The translations under genes and the position numbers were made by a program. Positions 8,493-17,659 of a stretch of DNA of 64,000 nt are shown piece by piece; positions within the stretch are counted from its first letter, which is position 1, and each line of letters begins with the position of its first letter. Source of the stretch: Bog-473 sp963755495 (GTDB lineage Bacteria > Actinomycetota > Acidimicrobiia > Acidimicrobiales > RAAP-2); contig CAVWJS010000006.1 of NCBI GenBank assembly GCA_963755495.1, forward strand, positions 1,488,001 through 1,552,000, written 5' to 3'. The notes under the pieces are model-generated. The model worked only from the letters and a program-made list of their open reading frames with translations. It was not told where the DNA came from and searched no databases.

Positions 8493-9877
8493 TCGTCGCT
8501 CTGCCCGCTGCTGTTATTCCGCCCGGAACCTTCCTCCGCCGGGCGGCGCTGCCCCGGAGACGTCGCCACCGAGTCACGTGCTACCAGTGAGGCACCCGGA
8601 GCGAAGCTGGGGGTCATGTCCGTACGCCGATACTGCCGCACGACCGACGGCAAGACCAGACAAGCCATGATGGCCTGGCCGCCAGCGAAGGCCACACCGG
8701 CACCGGTGATGCCGATGTCACCGATGAGCACCTCGGTCAACGCCAGCACGAAAGCCGCCAGCCCGACCTGCATGACGACGACCCGCCGCACGCGCCGGGC
8801 CATCCGCGCGAAGGTCATGTAGAGGACGTTGACACCCATGAACGGCAAGGCGAGCGCGACACAACGCAGCAGGGTCGTGCCGTGCGTCGCGTAGTTCTCG
8901 CCAAGCACCTTGAGGAGAACCGGTGCTCCCACGAGCAGAATGACCAACCCGGGGATGAGCAGAGAACAGGCAAGTCGGACCGCTCTGGGCACGAGAGCGG
9001 CGGCATGGTCGGGGCGGGCACTCGCTTCGACAATGAGGGACGTGGCAATGCTGAACAGCAAGAGGTCGAATGAAGTACCCATCAGCCATGGCGTCTGGAA
9101 ATACGCAGTCTGGACCGGGCCCAGTTTGGAGACGATCATGAGGGCGGGGACGGCACTGAGTGCAATGAAGCACAATCCACCGACGTACTCACCGGCCAGC
9201 ACCACCCCGACCACCCGCCAGGGGGGAATAGACCCCCGGCCGGCCGAAGATGCGAAGTGGGCGGGTAGGACCTTGCGGAAGAGGTAGTAGTTGACCGGGA
9301 TGATGCAGGCGATCACCGGCAGCGTCCACGCTTCGAACACTCCCGTGAGGGGGGCGACGATCGAGAGCACTGGCAACAAGAGGATCTTCGCCAGGGAGAA
9401 TGACGTGTTCTCCACCGGCACCCAGATGGTGGCACGCAGTCCGGTGAGGGCGGCATCCTCAATGGTGAAGACGACCCAGAGCGCCACGGCCACCACGAAG
9501 AACACAGCGGGGAACGCACCGCGTTCGATGTAGTCGTGGTGACCGGTCAGGGTGACGAACACGGTGCCCATGACGAGCGCGATCAAGATGCTTATGGTGT
9601 ATCCGGAGCGCAAGATGGCGGCCGCACGCGCCCCGGCGGCGTAAAGGAAACGCGGGAAGATGACACTCAGATTGAGCTGGGCGATGCTTGCGAGCCCGGT
9701 CATGGCCGCGATTTCTGCCACGCCGTAACCGACGTCCCTTGCCGGGAATATGTGAGCGGCGACGGCCCAGAAGACCAGTCCCAGAAGGGCCCCGGTAACG
9801 TTGGAGGTGAGCAGGGCGAACGCGCTGGCGACGAGACGGTCGTCCCGGGCTTCGGGCAGCGGGCTGGGACTGCTCAT
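8489..9877 (-). CDS. Polysaccharide flippase, Wzx/MATE-like
   Basis: A 462-residue protein with about twelve to fourteen membrane segments and the pattern of the oligosaccharide flippase (MOP) superfamily: an early segment ALLTSNVTGALLGLVFWAVA and a PARDVGYG loop. It would move lipid-linked sugar units across the membrane. Both ends overlap neighbours by four bases (ATGA), which ties it to the GT2 gene before it and the DUF1616-like gene after it. Confidence 0.8.
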   Translation of the reverse strand: MSSPSPLPEARDDRLVASAFALLTSNVTGALLGLVFWAVAAHIFPARDVGYGVAEIAAMTGLASIAQLNLSVIFPRFLYAAGARAAAILRSGYTISILIALVMGTVFVTLTGHHDYIERGAFPAVFFVVAVALWVVFTIEDAALTGLRATIWVPVENTSFSLAKILLLPVLSIVAPLTGVFEAWTLPVIACIIPVNYYLFRKVLPAHFASSAGRGSIPPWRVVGVVLAGEYVGGLCFIALSAVPALMIVSKLGPVQTAYFQTPWLMGTSFDLLLFSIATSLIVEASARPDHAAALVPRAVRLACSLLIPGLVILLVGAPVLLKVLGENYATHGTTLLRCVALALPFMGVNVLYMTFARMARRVRRVVVMQVGLAAFVLALTEVLIGDIGITGAGVAFAGGQAIMACLVLPSVVRQYRRTDMTPSFAPGASLVARDSVATSPGQRRPAEEGSGRNNSSGQSDE

Positions 9878-11127
9878 GGAGAATGTCGATTACGGAGCAC
9901 GCTGCGCGTGTAAGCGATTGGCCCGTAAACCATGCCAAGCAGCTGGTACACCAGCGCCCGGCGAGGGTAACTGGGTGTACGACTGGCGGAACGCGCCTCG
10001 CGTGGGCGGATCAGGAGCCGAATTCCAATGGGGATCCGGCGGATCATTTCGAGGAGATGCCGTGGGTGACGCGAGATGATCGCCGTGTACATCGCGGTCA
10101 GGCCCGTCCCGTAGGAGAAGACCTGCCGCATGAACTCGCGCTCGGTTCGGCGATGGGAGTGCCAGATCAGCGCCGCCGGCTCGAATGCCAGTGTGCCACC
10201 GCTTGTGATGAGTTCGATGAACATAGCGAGGTCCTCGCCGCCTTTGGCCGGAGTTCCCGTACCGAGCGACGTGTCGAATCCCCCCATTTGCTGCAAGGCG
10301 GCCCGACGGAAGGCCATGTTGCAACCCGCACCGAACCGGGCCGGGGCATAGGGGAAGAGATCATCGGTGCCGCGCATACGCTCGATACTGAAGGTCTCAG
10401 CACGAAAGGAGCGGCTGAACCCACCGTAGAACTCCTCGAACCACAGTTGGGGCTGGGTGTCGAGTTCCGCCGGCAAGACCAGACCCCCAATGGCGTCCAG
10501 CTTGGGATTCTGAGCGAACCTCGTACCGATGACGCGGAGCCAGTCTTGCTTGGCCACGGTGTCGTCGTCCGTGAATGCCACAATGTCCCCGGCGGCGGAT
10601 GCACTGCCTCGGTTGCGGGCGGCCGAGATCCCACGCCTGGGCTCAACCACGACGCGCACCCGTCGGGTATCCGGAAAGGTCGGCAGGGGCGCACGGTCGG
10701 GGCCAGACCGATTGTCGACGAGGATGATCTCGAAATCGGGATAGTCCAGCGCTTCGAGCGATTCGACGGTTCGCACCAGTTCGGTGGGGTTCTGGCAGAT
10801 TGTTGGGACGACGACAGTCACTTTAGGGAGGTTCGCATCGGGGAGCCGCCCTCTCGGTAGGGGCGCCATGTCGGCAACGGATCGTGCCAACTCCTCATTC
10901 GACAGCGCGGGCATGCCGTCTTCGCCAGTGACGGTTTCGACCACTCCGACGACCTGTCCTTGCTTAAGGATTTCGATCCACTCCCGTTCGCCGGGTTTCA
11001 GATGATCTAAATGGAGGGAGGATGGCGCATCAACCTCCATCTGGAGCAGCGTGACGGGGTGCCACGACGCCGCATCTCGGTGCGCCCTCCCTGCTTCGGC
11101 TCCCTTGCTCGGTCGGCGGGTCGTCAT
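9874..11127 (-). CDS. Glycosyltransferase family 2
   Basis: A 417-residue GT-A glycosyltransferase. After a 100-residue N-terminal extension it shows the GT2 start KVTVVVPTICQNP, the donor-binding strand IVAFTDDDT (DxD-type metal site) and the acceptor-side region GGEDLAMF. It starts 7 bp after the preceding GT2 stop and overlaps the flippase by ATGA. It probably adds a sugar to the lipid-linked repeat unit. Confidence 0.85.
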   Translation of the reverse strand: MTTRRPSKGAEAGRAHRDAASWHPVTLLQMEVDAPSSLHLDHLKPGEREWIEILKQGQVVGVVETVTGEDGMPALSNEELARSVADMAPLPRGRLPDANLPKVTVVVPTICQNPTELVRTVESLEALDYPDFEIILVDNRSGPDRAPLPTFPDTRRVRVVVEPRRGISAARNRGSASAAGDIVAFTDDDTVAKQDWLRVIGTRFAQNPKLDAIGGLVLPAELDTQPQLWFEEFYGGFSRSFRAETFSIERMRGTDDLFPYAPARFGAGCNMAFRRAALQQMGGFDTSLGTGTPAKGGEDLAMFIELITSGGTLAFEPAALIWHSHRRTEREFMRQVFSYGTGLTAMYTAIISRHPRHLLEMIRRIPIGIRLLIRPREARSASRTPSYPRRALVYQLLGMVYGPIAYTRSVLRNRHSP

Positions 11128-11134
11128 TGGAGGG

Positions 11135-12247
11135 TTAGCCCACCCTCACCTTGGGAAGGAGCGGCGCCTCCTGAGCACACTTGTTCAGCGAAGGCGACGG
11201 GAACTCACCTATGTCGTCCATGACGCCGGCAACGGCAATCGAATGGCGGTGCAAGGCGATGCGTCCTCTGATCAGCCCAGCAAAGGCACACCACGTGCCG
11301 ATAACCATCAGCGTCGCCTGTGCTGTCGCCGTACGGGGGTGGCGGGGCAGCCCGCGCAAGCAATGCAAGAACTCCAGCGGCAATGAGCTAAGGAGGAACC
11401 GCCTCTCGGCGGAAAGACCCGCCTGACTCCCATCGAGTGAGGACACGGCCGCTTTGGAGAGCCCTTCGGCCCAGCAGCGGGTCCAGAAGTAGTGCCACGT
11501 GAGACGAGACGCTGGTACAAGGTGATGAACGACAGCCTCTCGCACCATGATGAAACGCCGATCGGGAAAGTGTGCCGTATAGCGGATACAGAGCTCGGTC
11601 TCCTCGCACCCAAGCGGCACCTTTCCGATTCGCCCTATCCCGGACGTGAAACCACCGACCGAAGTGAAGACGTCCCGTCTCAGCGCCATATTGGCGCCGA
11701 TCGGATTCCTCAAACGTGCCCGAGAGGACGGCAGGCCGGCGTAGCTGCATCCGATGACCCAGTAGTAGGACTCAGGGAGCCAACGTGCCGGCCCATCCAC
11801 CCACTTCGGCACTATCCAGCCCCCGACGCCGGCTATCCGCGAGTCGGTTAGCGGACTCGTCAATTGCTCCAACCAGTCCGGCTCGGCGAACGAATCGTCG
11901 TCGAGGAACGCTACGACATCACCCGTAGTCGCAGCGACGCCTGTGTTGCGGGCACCCGACAACCCGTTCGTCCCACGATTGGGTATGACTTGCGCGTGGC
12001 GGAACTGGACCGTCGCCCGCCGGAGCAGGTCGTCGTTGTGGTCAATGACGACGACCACTTCGACTGGCCTGAGTGTCTGTTCAAAGCTGGAGTGCACTGC
12101 GGCAACGAGCTCATCCCAACGCTCTGAACTGTAGGCACAGATGACGACCGAAATGCGCAGCGGACGGGAACCGACATCTGGACTGCACCCATTCGGTGGC
12201 GATGAAGTCTCGCCGATTTGTGACTCTGGTGAGATCGTGTCTTTCAC
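11135..12247 (-). CDS. Glycosyltransferase family 2, first gene of the minus-strand operon
   Basis: A 370-residue GT2 with ISVVICAYSS, the metal-binding VVAFLDDDS and the downstream GCEETELCIR motif. The GTG start has GGGAG 7 nt upstream. It is related to, but clearly different from, the next gene. As the promoter-proximal gene it sets transcription of the whole operon down to 6037. Confidence 0.85.
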   Translation of the reverse strand: MKDTISPESQIGETSSPPNGCSPDVGSRPLRISVVICAYSSERWDELVAAVHSSFEQTLRPVEVVVVIDHNDDLLRRATVQFRHAQVIPNRGTNGLSGARNTGVAATTGDVVAFLDDDSFAEPDWLEQLTSPLTDSRIAGVGGWIVPKWVDGPARWLPESYYWVIGCSYAGLPSSRARLRNPIGANMALRRDVFTSVGGFTSGIGRIGKVPLGCEETELCIRYTAHFPDRRFIMVREAVVHHLVPASRLTWHYFWTRCWAEGLSKAAVSSLDGSQAGLSAERRFLLSSLPLEFLHCLRGLPRHPRTATAQATLMVIGTWCAFAGLIRGRIALHRHSIAVAGVMDDIGEFPSPSLNKCAQEAPLLPKVRVG

Positions 12248-12611
12248 CCTCTGTCTCCCTTTCGGGCTCCTGGGTCAAGGTCGCACGAATGGGAAGCGAT
12301 GATGCCATTTCGGCGGCCCGGCTGACTCACGGAGTCCCGTAGCTTTGCGTCCCTCCCTCACGAGAGGTATGCCTTTTCGACTGCGACTATGGACTCATTT
12401 CCTCCAGGCAAGTAGGGCCTTTAGTCCTTTGGCGCTCCCCGCTACCGGGTCGCAACCAAACGAGCGTTACCTGCCACCTGTGGCGCCCGCGACGGTGCGG
12501 GAAGTCGGAGAGTTGTGGGGCCATTGGGAAGGCGTAGTCGTCACGTTGATGAGCGACTAACAAGCTCATTGGAGACGGGATGACTGGATCCTGCACCTGG
12601 ACGGAAGCGAC
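12248..12611. promoter_or_regulatory. Divergent intergenic region of the polysaccharide locus
   Basis: This 364-bp stretch separates the minus-strand operon from the plus-strand GT2 at 12612, so promoters of both must lie here. The only conspicuous motif is GGGCCTTTAGTCC (12415-12427), a partial match to the DosR/DevR-type dyad (GGGACTWWAGTCCC). No convincing gene is present. Confidence 0.4.
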
Positions 12612-13526
12612 GTGCTGGCCGTGAGCGAGAACCAAGGCGCCGGAATGAAGTCGGAGGACTGGTTCGAGGGAGACGGCTCGAACGATTCGTCACGTGTCCG
12701 ATTCGTGGAGCGTCGGATGGGTGGACGACGACGGACCGACAAGCCTGTGGTGCAAGTGCTCCCGACCTCGCTCCAATCTGCCGCGACCGTGAGCCTCATC
12801 ATCCCGACCAAGAACGAGGCTCGGAACTTGGCTGACGTGTTGGACCATCTTCCTGAACAGATCACCGAAGTCCTGTTGGTCGACACTCGTTCAACCGACG
12901 TGACGAAGCTGATGGCTCGCTCCGTGCGACCGGACATACGGATCATCGACGAGCCCAGGCCCGGGAAAGGTCTCGCCCTTCGCGCCGGTATGGCTGCGGC
13001 ACGGGGAGACCTGATCGTGGTGATGGATGCCGATGGGAGCATGTCCCCAGAGGAGATCCCACGGTTGGTGTATCCCCTGGAGCATGGCTTCGACCTCACC
13101 AAGGGTTCCCGATTCATCGCGGGGGGAGGCTCGCTCGACATCACCCCGACGCGACGCCTGGGCAACCGGGCGCTCGTGGAGATGGCCAACGTGCTGCTCG
13201 GTGTGCACTTCACGGACCTCTGCTACGGCTTTCTCGCCTTCCGTCGGATCTTCCTCGATGCTCTCGATCTCCAGTCCACGGGATTCGAGATCGAGACCGA
13301 AATCATCGTCCGGGCCCAGCTGCTCGGACTTCGAATAGCCGAGGTACCGAGCGTCGAGCTGCCCCGTCGGAGCGGCCATTCGAATCTCCACGCCATGCAG
13401 GACGGTGCGCGGGTGTTGCACACGCTGCTCATTGAGCGTCACACGCAACGTTCGGACGATGGAAGCGCACCATTCACCCTTGACGACATCGAGAAGCAAC
13501 GCGTTCCAACGCCATCTCGCAACTGA
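12612..13526 (+). CDS. Glycosyltransferase family 2, polyprenyl-phosphate sugar synthase type
   Basis: A 304-residue protein. The catalytic domain starts near residue 60 (SLIIPTKNEARNL), with DADGSMSPEE as the metal-binding region and a TDLCYGFLAFRR acceptor motif typical of DPM1/DPG synthases without membrane anchors. Such enzymes charge polyprenyl phosphate with a hexose. The GTG at 12612 is the longest start; a GTG at 12621 or ATG at 12645 is possible. It opens the plus-strand half of the locus, before GH16 and galE. Confidence 0.75.
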   Translation: MLAVSENQGAGMKSEDWFEGDGSNDSSRVRFVERRMGGRRRTDKPVVQVLPTSLQSAATVSLIIPTKNEARNLADVLDHLPEQITEVLLVDTRSTDVTKLMARSVRPDIRIIDEPRPGKGLALRAGMAAARGDLIVVMDADGSMSPEEIPRLVYPLEHGFDLTKGSRFIAGGGSLDITPTRRLGNRALVEMANVLLGVHFTDLCYGFLAFRRIFLDALDLQSTGFEIETEIIVRAQLLGLRIAEVPSVELPRRSGHSNLHAMQDGARVLHTLLIERHTQRSDDGSAPFTLDDIEKQRVPTPSRN

Positions 13527-13668
13527 CAGGCACCATTGGGCCGACTCCCGTTCGTGGCGTCGGTCGCCCGATCGTCCGTCCCTCTTGACGTGGATCGATG
13601 ACACAGACGAATATCTCCGACTGGCCGGCCGCCGCAATATCCGAAGTCTTGTGACAGAGAGGCACACA

Positions 13669-14748
13669 GTGAGGAGTTCCCGGGGACGACAGCGCTGCGG
13701 CGTGTTCGCAACGTGCCTGGGATTGCTGGCGGCAATGGTCGGATCCGGCACCGTCGCCGTGACCCATTTTCACCACACCTCCCCCGTCACCCTCAAGACG
13801 ACCGCCGCCGCCCTGAGGGCACCGAAGGCTCCGACGAAGACGGGTCGTACGTCCTTTACCGCCCTGACGCCCTCCGGGTCGATGACCACGAGCCAGGGTG
13901 AGCTGAAGGCGACCACAGCGATGTCGCCGACTGCCGTCGCCGTACAGCGGCGGCGTCCGTTCGTGACCACAACGACGACCACAACGCCGACCGTGCCACC
14001 GGCGACCCTCGCCACGCCTTCGGCCTCCCCCACTCCCCCACCGAGCACCAGCTATCCGACGGGCATCCCCGATGCGGCCGAACCTTCCGTACTCGCTCCT
14101 CCAGGCGCGTTAGCCGGCTACACGTTGACGTATGTCAGCGATTTTTCCGGGGCGTCACTCCCGGCCGGATGGGATGCGTACTCGGGGGTTCCGGGAAGTG
14201 ATCCGGGAGCTCAGTTCGGGAGCGCCCACGCCGTCGTCAGTGGAGGCATGCTGCAACTCAACGCCTGGCAGGATCCGGCCTACAACGATGAGTGGGTAAC
14301 CGGCGGGGTCTGCCAATGCGGATACAGCCAGACCTACGGTGCCTATTTCGTCCGCTCGCGGTTGACCGGTCCCGGACCCACTGGAGTCGAGCTTCTATGG
14401 CCGCTTGCTGATGCGTGGCCGCCGGAGATCGATTTCAACGAAACCGGGGGTGCTACCACCGGCACCAGTGCCACCCTCCATTTCGGGTCCACCAACAGCC
14501 AGGCCCAACAGACCCTCTCAATTGATATGACCCAGTGGCATACCTGGGGCGTCATCTGGACTCCGAGTTCCATTACGTACACAGTCGACGGGCACGCATG
14601 GGGAACGGTCGACGTCAGCTCGGAAATCCCGAATCAGGCAATGACACTCGACTTACAGCAGCAGACCTGGTGCGGTTCGGGTTGGGCCTGTCCGATATCC
14701 ACCCAGTCGATGGATGTCGACTGGGTGGCGGAGTACACACCACAATGA
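13669..14748 (+). CDS. Secreted GH16-like protein with Thr/Pro linker
   Basis: A 359-residue paralogue of the protein at 3910. It has an N-terminal signal or membrane segment (VFATCLGLLAAMVGSGTVAV), a low-complexity Thr/Pro/Ser linker around residues 105-130, then the GH16 domain with PPEIDFNE carrying the catalytic ExDxxE. The GTG at 13669 is preferred because AGAGAGG lies 6 nt upstream; a longer frame overlaps the GT2 gene and has shadow composition. The linker suggests cell-surface display. Confidence 0.8.
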   Translation: MRSSRGRQRCGVFATCLGLLAAMVGSGTVAVTHFHHTSPVTLKTTAAALRAPKAPTKTGRTSFTALTPSGSMTTSQGELKATTAMSPTAVAVQRRRPFVTTTTTTTPTVPPATLATPSASPTPPPSTSYPTGIPDAAEPSVLAPPGALAGYTLTYVSDFSGASLPAGWDAYSGVPGSDPGAQFGSAHAVVSGGMLQLNAWQDPAYNDEWVTGGVCQCGYSQTYGAYFVRSRLTGPGPTGVELLWPLADAWPPEIDFNETGGATTGTSATLHFGSTNSQAQQTLSIDMTQWHTWGVIWTPSSITYTVDGHAWGTVDVSSEIPNQAMTLDLQQQTWCGSGWACPISTQSMDVDWVAEYTPQ

Positions 14749-14816
14749 CGGGTCGTTTCCCGGTTTAGGCGTGCTGTCTAACATCGTAATGTGGTGAGCA
14801 TGAGCGATACTGACGC

Positions 14817-15800
14817 ATGAGCATCTTGGTGACGGGTGGCGCCGGCTACATCGGCTCTCACACGGTCAGACTTCTGCGAGAGCGGGGTCGAGACGTCGTC
14901 GTCGTCGACACCATGGAATTCGGTCATGCTGCCGCCCTGGGTGACACTCCGTTCATACAGGCTGACATCGCTGATCGACAGGCGGTAGCTGAGGTGGTCA
15001 GGGACTACGACGTAGATGCCGTGATGCACTTTGCTGGCTATAAGGCAGCTGGTGAGTCCATGGAACGGCCTGGCAGGTACTTTTGCAACAACGTCGCCGG
15101 AAGCGCAGCTCTGCTTGAAACTCTGGCGCAGCTCGGCGTGATGCGGATGATCTTTTCTTCAAGTTGTGCAATCTACGGTACTCCGGACAGACTTCCGGTG
15201 AGCGAGGACAGCGCTATTCGACCGGAAAGCCCCTATGGCGAGAGCAAGGCGATCATCGAGCGGATGATGTCGTGGTACGACCGCTGTCTCGGGCTGCGCT
15301 CGGTCAGTCTGCGATACTTCAATGCAGCAGGCGCCTGGCTCGACGGATCCATCGGAGAGGACTCGACCGCCGCCCTCAACCTCGTGCCTCTCATCATGAA
15401 AACAGCACTCGGGCGCCGAGGTGCGCTGCAGATCTTCGGCACCGACTATCCCACCCCCGACGGCACCGCTATCCGTGACTACGTACACGTAATCGATTTG
15501 GCCGAAGCCCACCTCAAAGCGTTGGAGCTCTTAGAGAACGGCGGTGAATCGACAGCAGTGAACCTCGGGACTGGGATTGGATCATCCGTCTTCGAGGTCC
15601 TGGCGTCGGCAGAAAGGGCGATCGGAAGTCCGGTGCCTTACGAACTCGCCCCCCGCAGACCCGGCGATCCCGTGGCCTTGTTCTCCAATGGAGTCCACGC
15701 TCGCACGCTGCTCGGCTGGAGTCCTCACTACGGACTAGATGACATCGTGTCGTCAGCGTGGGCATGGCACTCCACCCATCCTGACGGCTTCAGCGATTGA
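14817..15800 (+). CDS. galE: UDP-glucose 4-epimerase
   Basis: A 327-residue SDR-type epimerase that interconverts UDP-glucose and UDP-galactose. It shows GGAGYIGSHT (NAD-binding), the SSSCAIYG strand with the catalytic serine region, YGESK (YxxxK active site) and the family's NLGTG motif. It supplies UDP-galactose to the glycosyltransferases of this locus. The length is normal for GalE. Confidence 0.92.
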   Translation: MSILVTGGAGYIGSHTVRLLRERGRDVVVVDTMEFGHAAALGDTPFIQADIADRQAVAEVVRDYDVDAVMHFAGYKAAGESMERPGRYFCNNVAGSAALLETLAQLGVMRMIFSSSCAIYGTPDRLPVSEDSAIRPESPYGESKAIIERMMSWYDRCLGLRSVSLRYFNAAGAWLDGSIGEDSTAALNLVPLIMKTALGRRGALQIFGTDYPTPDGTAIRDYVHVIDLAEAHLKALELLENGGESTAVNLGTGIGSSVFEVLASAERAIGSPVPYELAPRRPGDPVALFSNGVHARTLLGWSPHYGLDDIVSSAWAWHSTHPDGFSD

Positions 15801-15904
15801 ATCACAGAGAACCCCTCTGAGCCCGAGCGACCATGACGAAGCTGCAAGGATCGCACTCCAAAGCGCAGAGAGACCCCAGACCAGCTTGTCTCTGCCATAG
15901 ATGA

Positions 15905-16190
15905 TCACTGAATGAACCGGTACCCAGCGCCTCGAATCGTGAAAAGCATAGGCGCGAGGCCCGGTGTGTTGATCTTGCGTCTGAGGTAGCCGACATAGAC
16001 GTCCACGACGTTGGTGCCCGAATCGAAGGAGTAGTCCCACACACGCCCCATTATCTGGGCGCGGGAAAGGATCTGGGTTGGGTGACGCATGAACAGCTCG
16101 AGCAGTGCCCACTCCCTAGGTGCAAGTTCGATTCGTCGCCCCGCCGTAGTTGCTGGGTGGATGCCAGATGTTCAGGGCGAGCGACTGAAG
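15905..16190 (-). pseudogene. Remnant of an OmpR/PhoB-type response regulator (DNA-binding domain only)
   Basis: The frame encodes GRRIELAPREWALLELFMRH and continues through the recognition helix region and the terminal wing GAGYRFIQ to a stop. This is a complete winged-helix effector domain. The receiver domain is missing, and the reading frame shifts just before GRRIEL (an LRRG-type stretch lies in the next frame). It is convergent to galE and begins the debris zone. Confidence 0.8.
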
Positions 16191-16261
16191 GCGGAACAGG
16201 AGATCGGGATGGTACGGCCTTCGGGCCAGCTCACCAAGAGCGAGATTCGCCCTTCGTGATC

Positions 16262-16465
16262 ACTTGGAGGGACGTGGCGTCGGTGCTTTCCACGGCGGAT
16301 CCGAAGCTCAAGACAGACGTCTATGCCGAACTCGGAATCAGCGTGACGTGTGACGCGATTCGGCGAGTGGCCAGAATCGAATCTCGCCTAGAAAACGCGT
16401 GGGCAAAGGTTGGTGTCGGAGGGCCGTCATCCCTCCCCGACTGGCGGGTTCGGCCGTGGCGCTAG
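16262..16465 (+). pseudogene. Serine recombinase C-terminal remnant (tail copy a)
   Basis: The frame reads STADPKLKTDVYAELGISVT, then RRVARIESR and AKVGVGGPS before the stop. This is the C-terminal pattern of actinobacterial large serine recombinases. No catalytic domain precedes it. The GTGTCGGAGG core is at 16413-16422. The same tail, more or less decayed, recurs at about 19.2, 19.9, 24.4, 28.9, 31.2, 34.6 and 37.5 kb, always on the + strand. Confidence 0.75.
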
Positions 16466-16496
16466 AGACCGCCGATCGTGGAATAGGGCGCGCCGG

Positions 16497-16802
16497 CTAC
16501 TTGCCCAGGTGGTGATGAGCTACAAGCTCAATCCAGGTGATGCTCGCTGGTGGTCCCTCGACGCCGCCCTTGGCGAGCGCCTCACCGAGTCGTCCCTCCA
16601 TGAACTTGGCTTGGTGCTCTGGAGTATCCCAGACTTCGATCACGACGAAGCGGCCAGCATCATTTATGCCTGCTGAGTGAGCGACTAGTCCGTCGGGCCA
16701 ATTGCCTTGACCAGTCCTATAATCAATACCGAGTTCCTTGTTGACGGCGTTGTACTCCTTTTCCGTTACACCGTCGAATTCCAAAATGACTTCAGCCGCC
16801 AT
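16497..16802 (-). CDS. Dimeric alpha/beta-barrel (ABM-like) small protein
   Basis: A 101-residue protein starting MAAEVILEFDGVTEKEYN, with strands and the WDTPEHQAKFME pattern of antibiotic-biosynthesis-monooxygenase-like or ferredoxin-like dimeric barrels. The ATG at 16802 is chosen for its strong AGGAGG site 7 nt upstream. Such proteins are small heme-independent monooxygenases or stress proteins; function is not assignable. It lies convergent to tail copy a and is a likely cassette cargo gene. Confidence 0.65.
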   Translation of the reverse strand: MAAEVILEFDGVTEKEYNAVNKELGIDYRTGQGNWPDGLVAHSAGINDAGRFVVIEVWDTPEHQAKFMEGRLGEALAKGGVEGPPASITWIELVAHHHLGK

Positions 16803-16918
16803 GGTCCATCCTCCTGATTTGTGCCCTTCGGACACGGTCGAGCCTTACAGGGAATCGGGCGCACGGCCACTGGCTCGGCAGTCGGTGGCAAGATCGAGCC
16901 CAGGAGAGACGTGCCCAG

Positions 16919-16961
16919 AATCCGACTGGAGATTGGCTCCCTGGTCATCGCCCTAAACCGG
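16919..16961 (+). repeat. Dispersed repeat downstream of recombinase tails (copy i)
   Basis: AATCCGACTGGAGATTG followed by CCCTGG and CATCGCCCTAAACCGG is shared almost exactly with 19947-19988 and, more diverged, with 24415-24463. In the other two places it directly follows a GTGTCGGAGG core, so this is probably a further degraded recombinase tail or attachment-site relic. Confidence 0.65.
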
Positions 16962-16970
16962 AGTCTGCGG

Positions 16971-17659
16971 GGCACCCCAGACAGATCGCGCTGGGCTGCG
17001 AATGTTGAATGATCCTCTTCTAGCGTCTTAGTCTGAGCGACGATCAGGTCGCTGCTCTAAGCATGAACGTAATCGGCGGGCACGAGCCGGTTTGTGCTGT
17101 GCCAGTCACCTCGAACCCGTATCGCTCGTAGAAGGAGATGGTGCGTGGATTCGGAGTTTCCAGATAGGTAGGAAGCCGGTCCGTATCGGCGAAATTGACG
17201 AGGCAGTCGTCCATCAACTCGCCTCCGACCCCCTGTCCCTGTAGGGCAGCGTCTACCCCGAACCATGGTAGATACCAGTGCGGGTACTTGGGATGAGCTG
17301 CATCCATTTGTTGGAGAACGGCGAAGGTATCGCCGTGTTTGTCCGCCGAGACCGTCTCCGAGAGCACTTCACCAATGGCATCGCCGTCAGGTTCTGTGCC
17401 TGGAGGTAGCCAGAGGGCAACAGCGGAGTACTCGCCAAGACGCCACACAGTCTGTTCGTCAAACGCCCTACCGCCGAACGCCTCCAAGAACTGAGGGAAG
17501 TACGTCAGATACTCGGACAACTCGGGATAGAGCCAGCGTTCGACCGGGTCATCCGTGAACGCTGAGACCAGAGTTTGATAGGCCGTCGCCTTCTCGGTCT
17601 TGGGCACAGGCGCAAACGACAAGCCACTCACCATGAATACGCTATGACACCCCCCGAAC
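16971..17659. repeat. 689-bp direct repeat, copy 1 (contains the GNAT gene)
   Basis: The segment is repeated at 23479-24167 in the same orientation at an offset of 6508 bp, with no difference found in the stretches compared and identical translations in every frame of the open-reading-frame list. Identity starts sharply at GGCACCCC and stops sharply at CCCCGAAC. It contains one gene with about 70 bp downstream and 25 bp upstream. Confidence 0.95.
17044..17634 (-). CDS. GNAT family N-acetyltransferase, copy 1
   Basis: A 196-residue protein starting MVSGLSFAPVPKTEKATAYQ. The acetyl-CoA pyrophosphate-binding motif appears as LQGQGVGGELM (Q/RxxGxG/A), followed by the usual C-terminal motif around YERYGFEV. 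The start chosen lies inside the 689-bp repeat; a longer frame runs into unique flanking sequence and is not shared by the second copy. No clear ribosome site is visible. An identical gene lies at 23552. Confidence 0.8.
   Translation of the reverse strand: MVSGLSFAPVPKTEKATAYQTLVSAFTDDPVERWLYPELSEYLTYFPQFLEAFGGRAFDEQTVWRLGEYSAVALWLPPGTEPDGDAIGEVLSETVSADKHGDTFAVLQQMDAAHPKYPHWYLPWFGVDAALQGQGVGGELMDDCLVNFADTDRLPTYLETPNPRTISFYERYGFEVTGTAQTGSCPPITFMLRAAT

Noticed and set aside
8104..8577. 231-residue version of the 73-residue membrane protein
   Set aside because: Its first 158 residues are the antisense-like frame of the DUF1616-like gene; the ATGA overlap fixes the real start.
13405..13668. Longer 447-residue version of the second GH16 protein
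   Set aside because: The extra N-terminus overlaps the GT2 gene in another frame and has shadow composition; the GTG at 13669 has a strong ribosome site.
13970..14050. ACGACGACC-rich repeat as a possible tandem-repeat or CRISPR-like feature
   Set aside because: It is the codon-level repeat of a Thr/Pro linker inside the GH16 protein; no spaced repeats exist.
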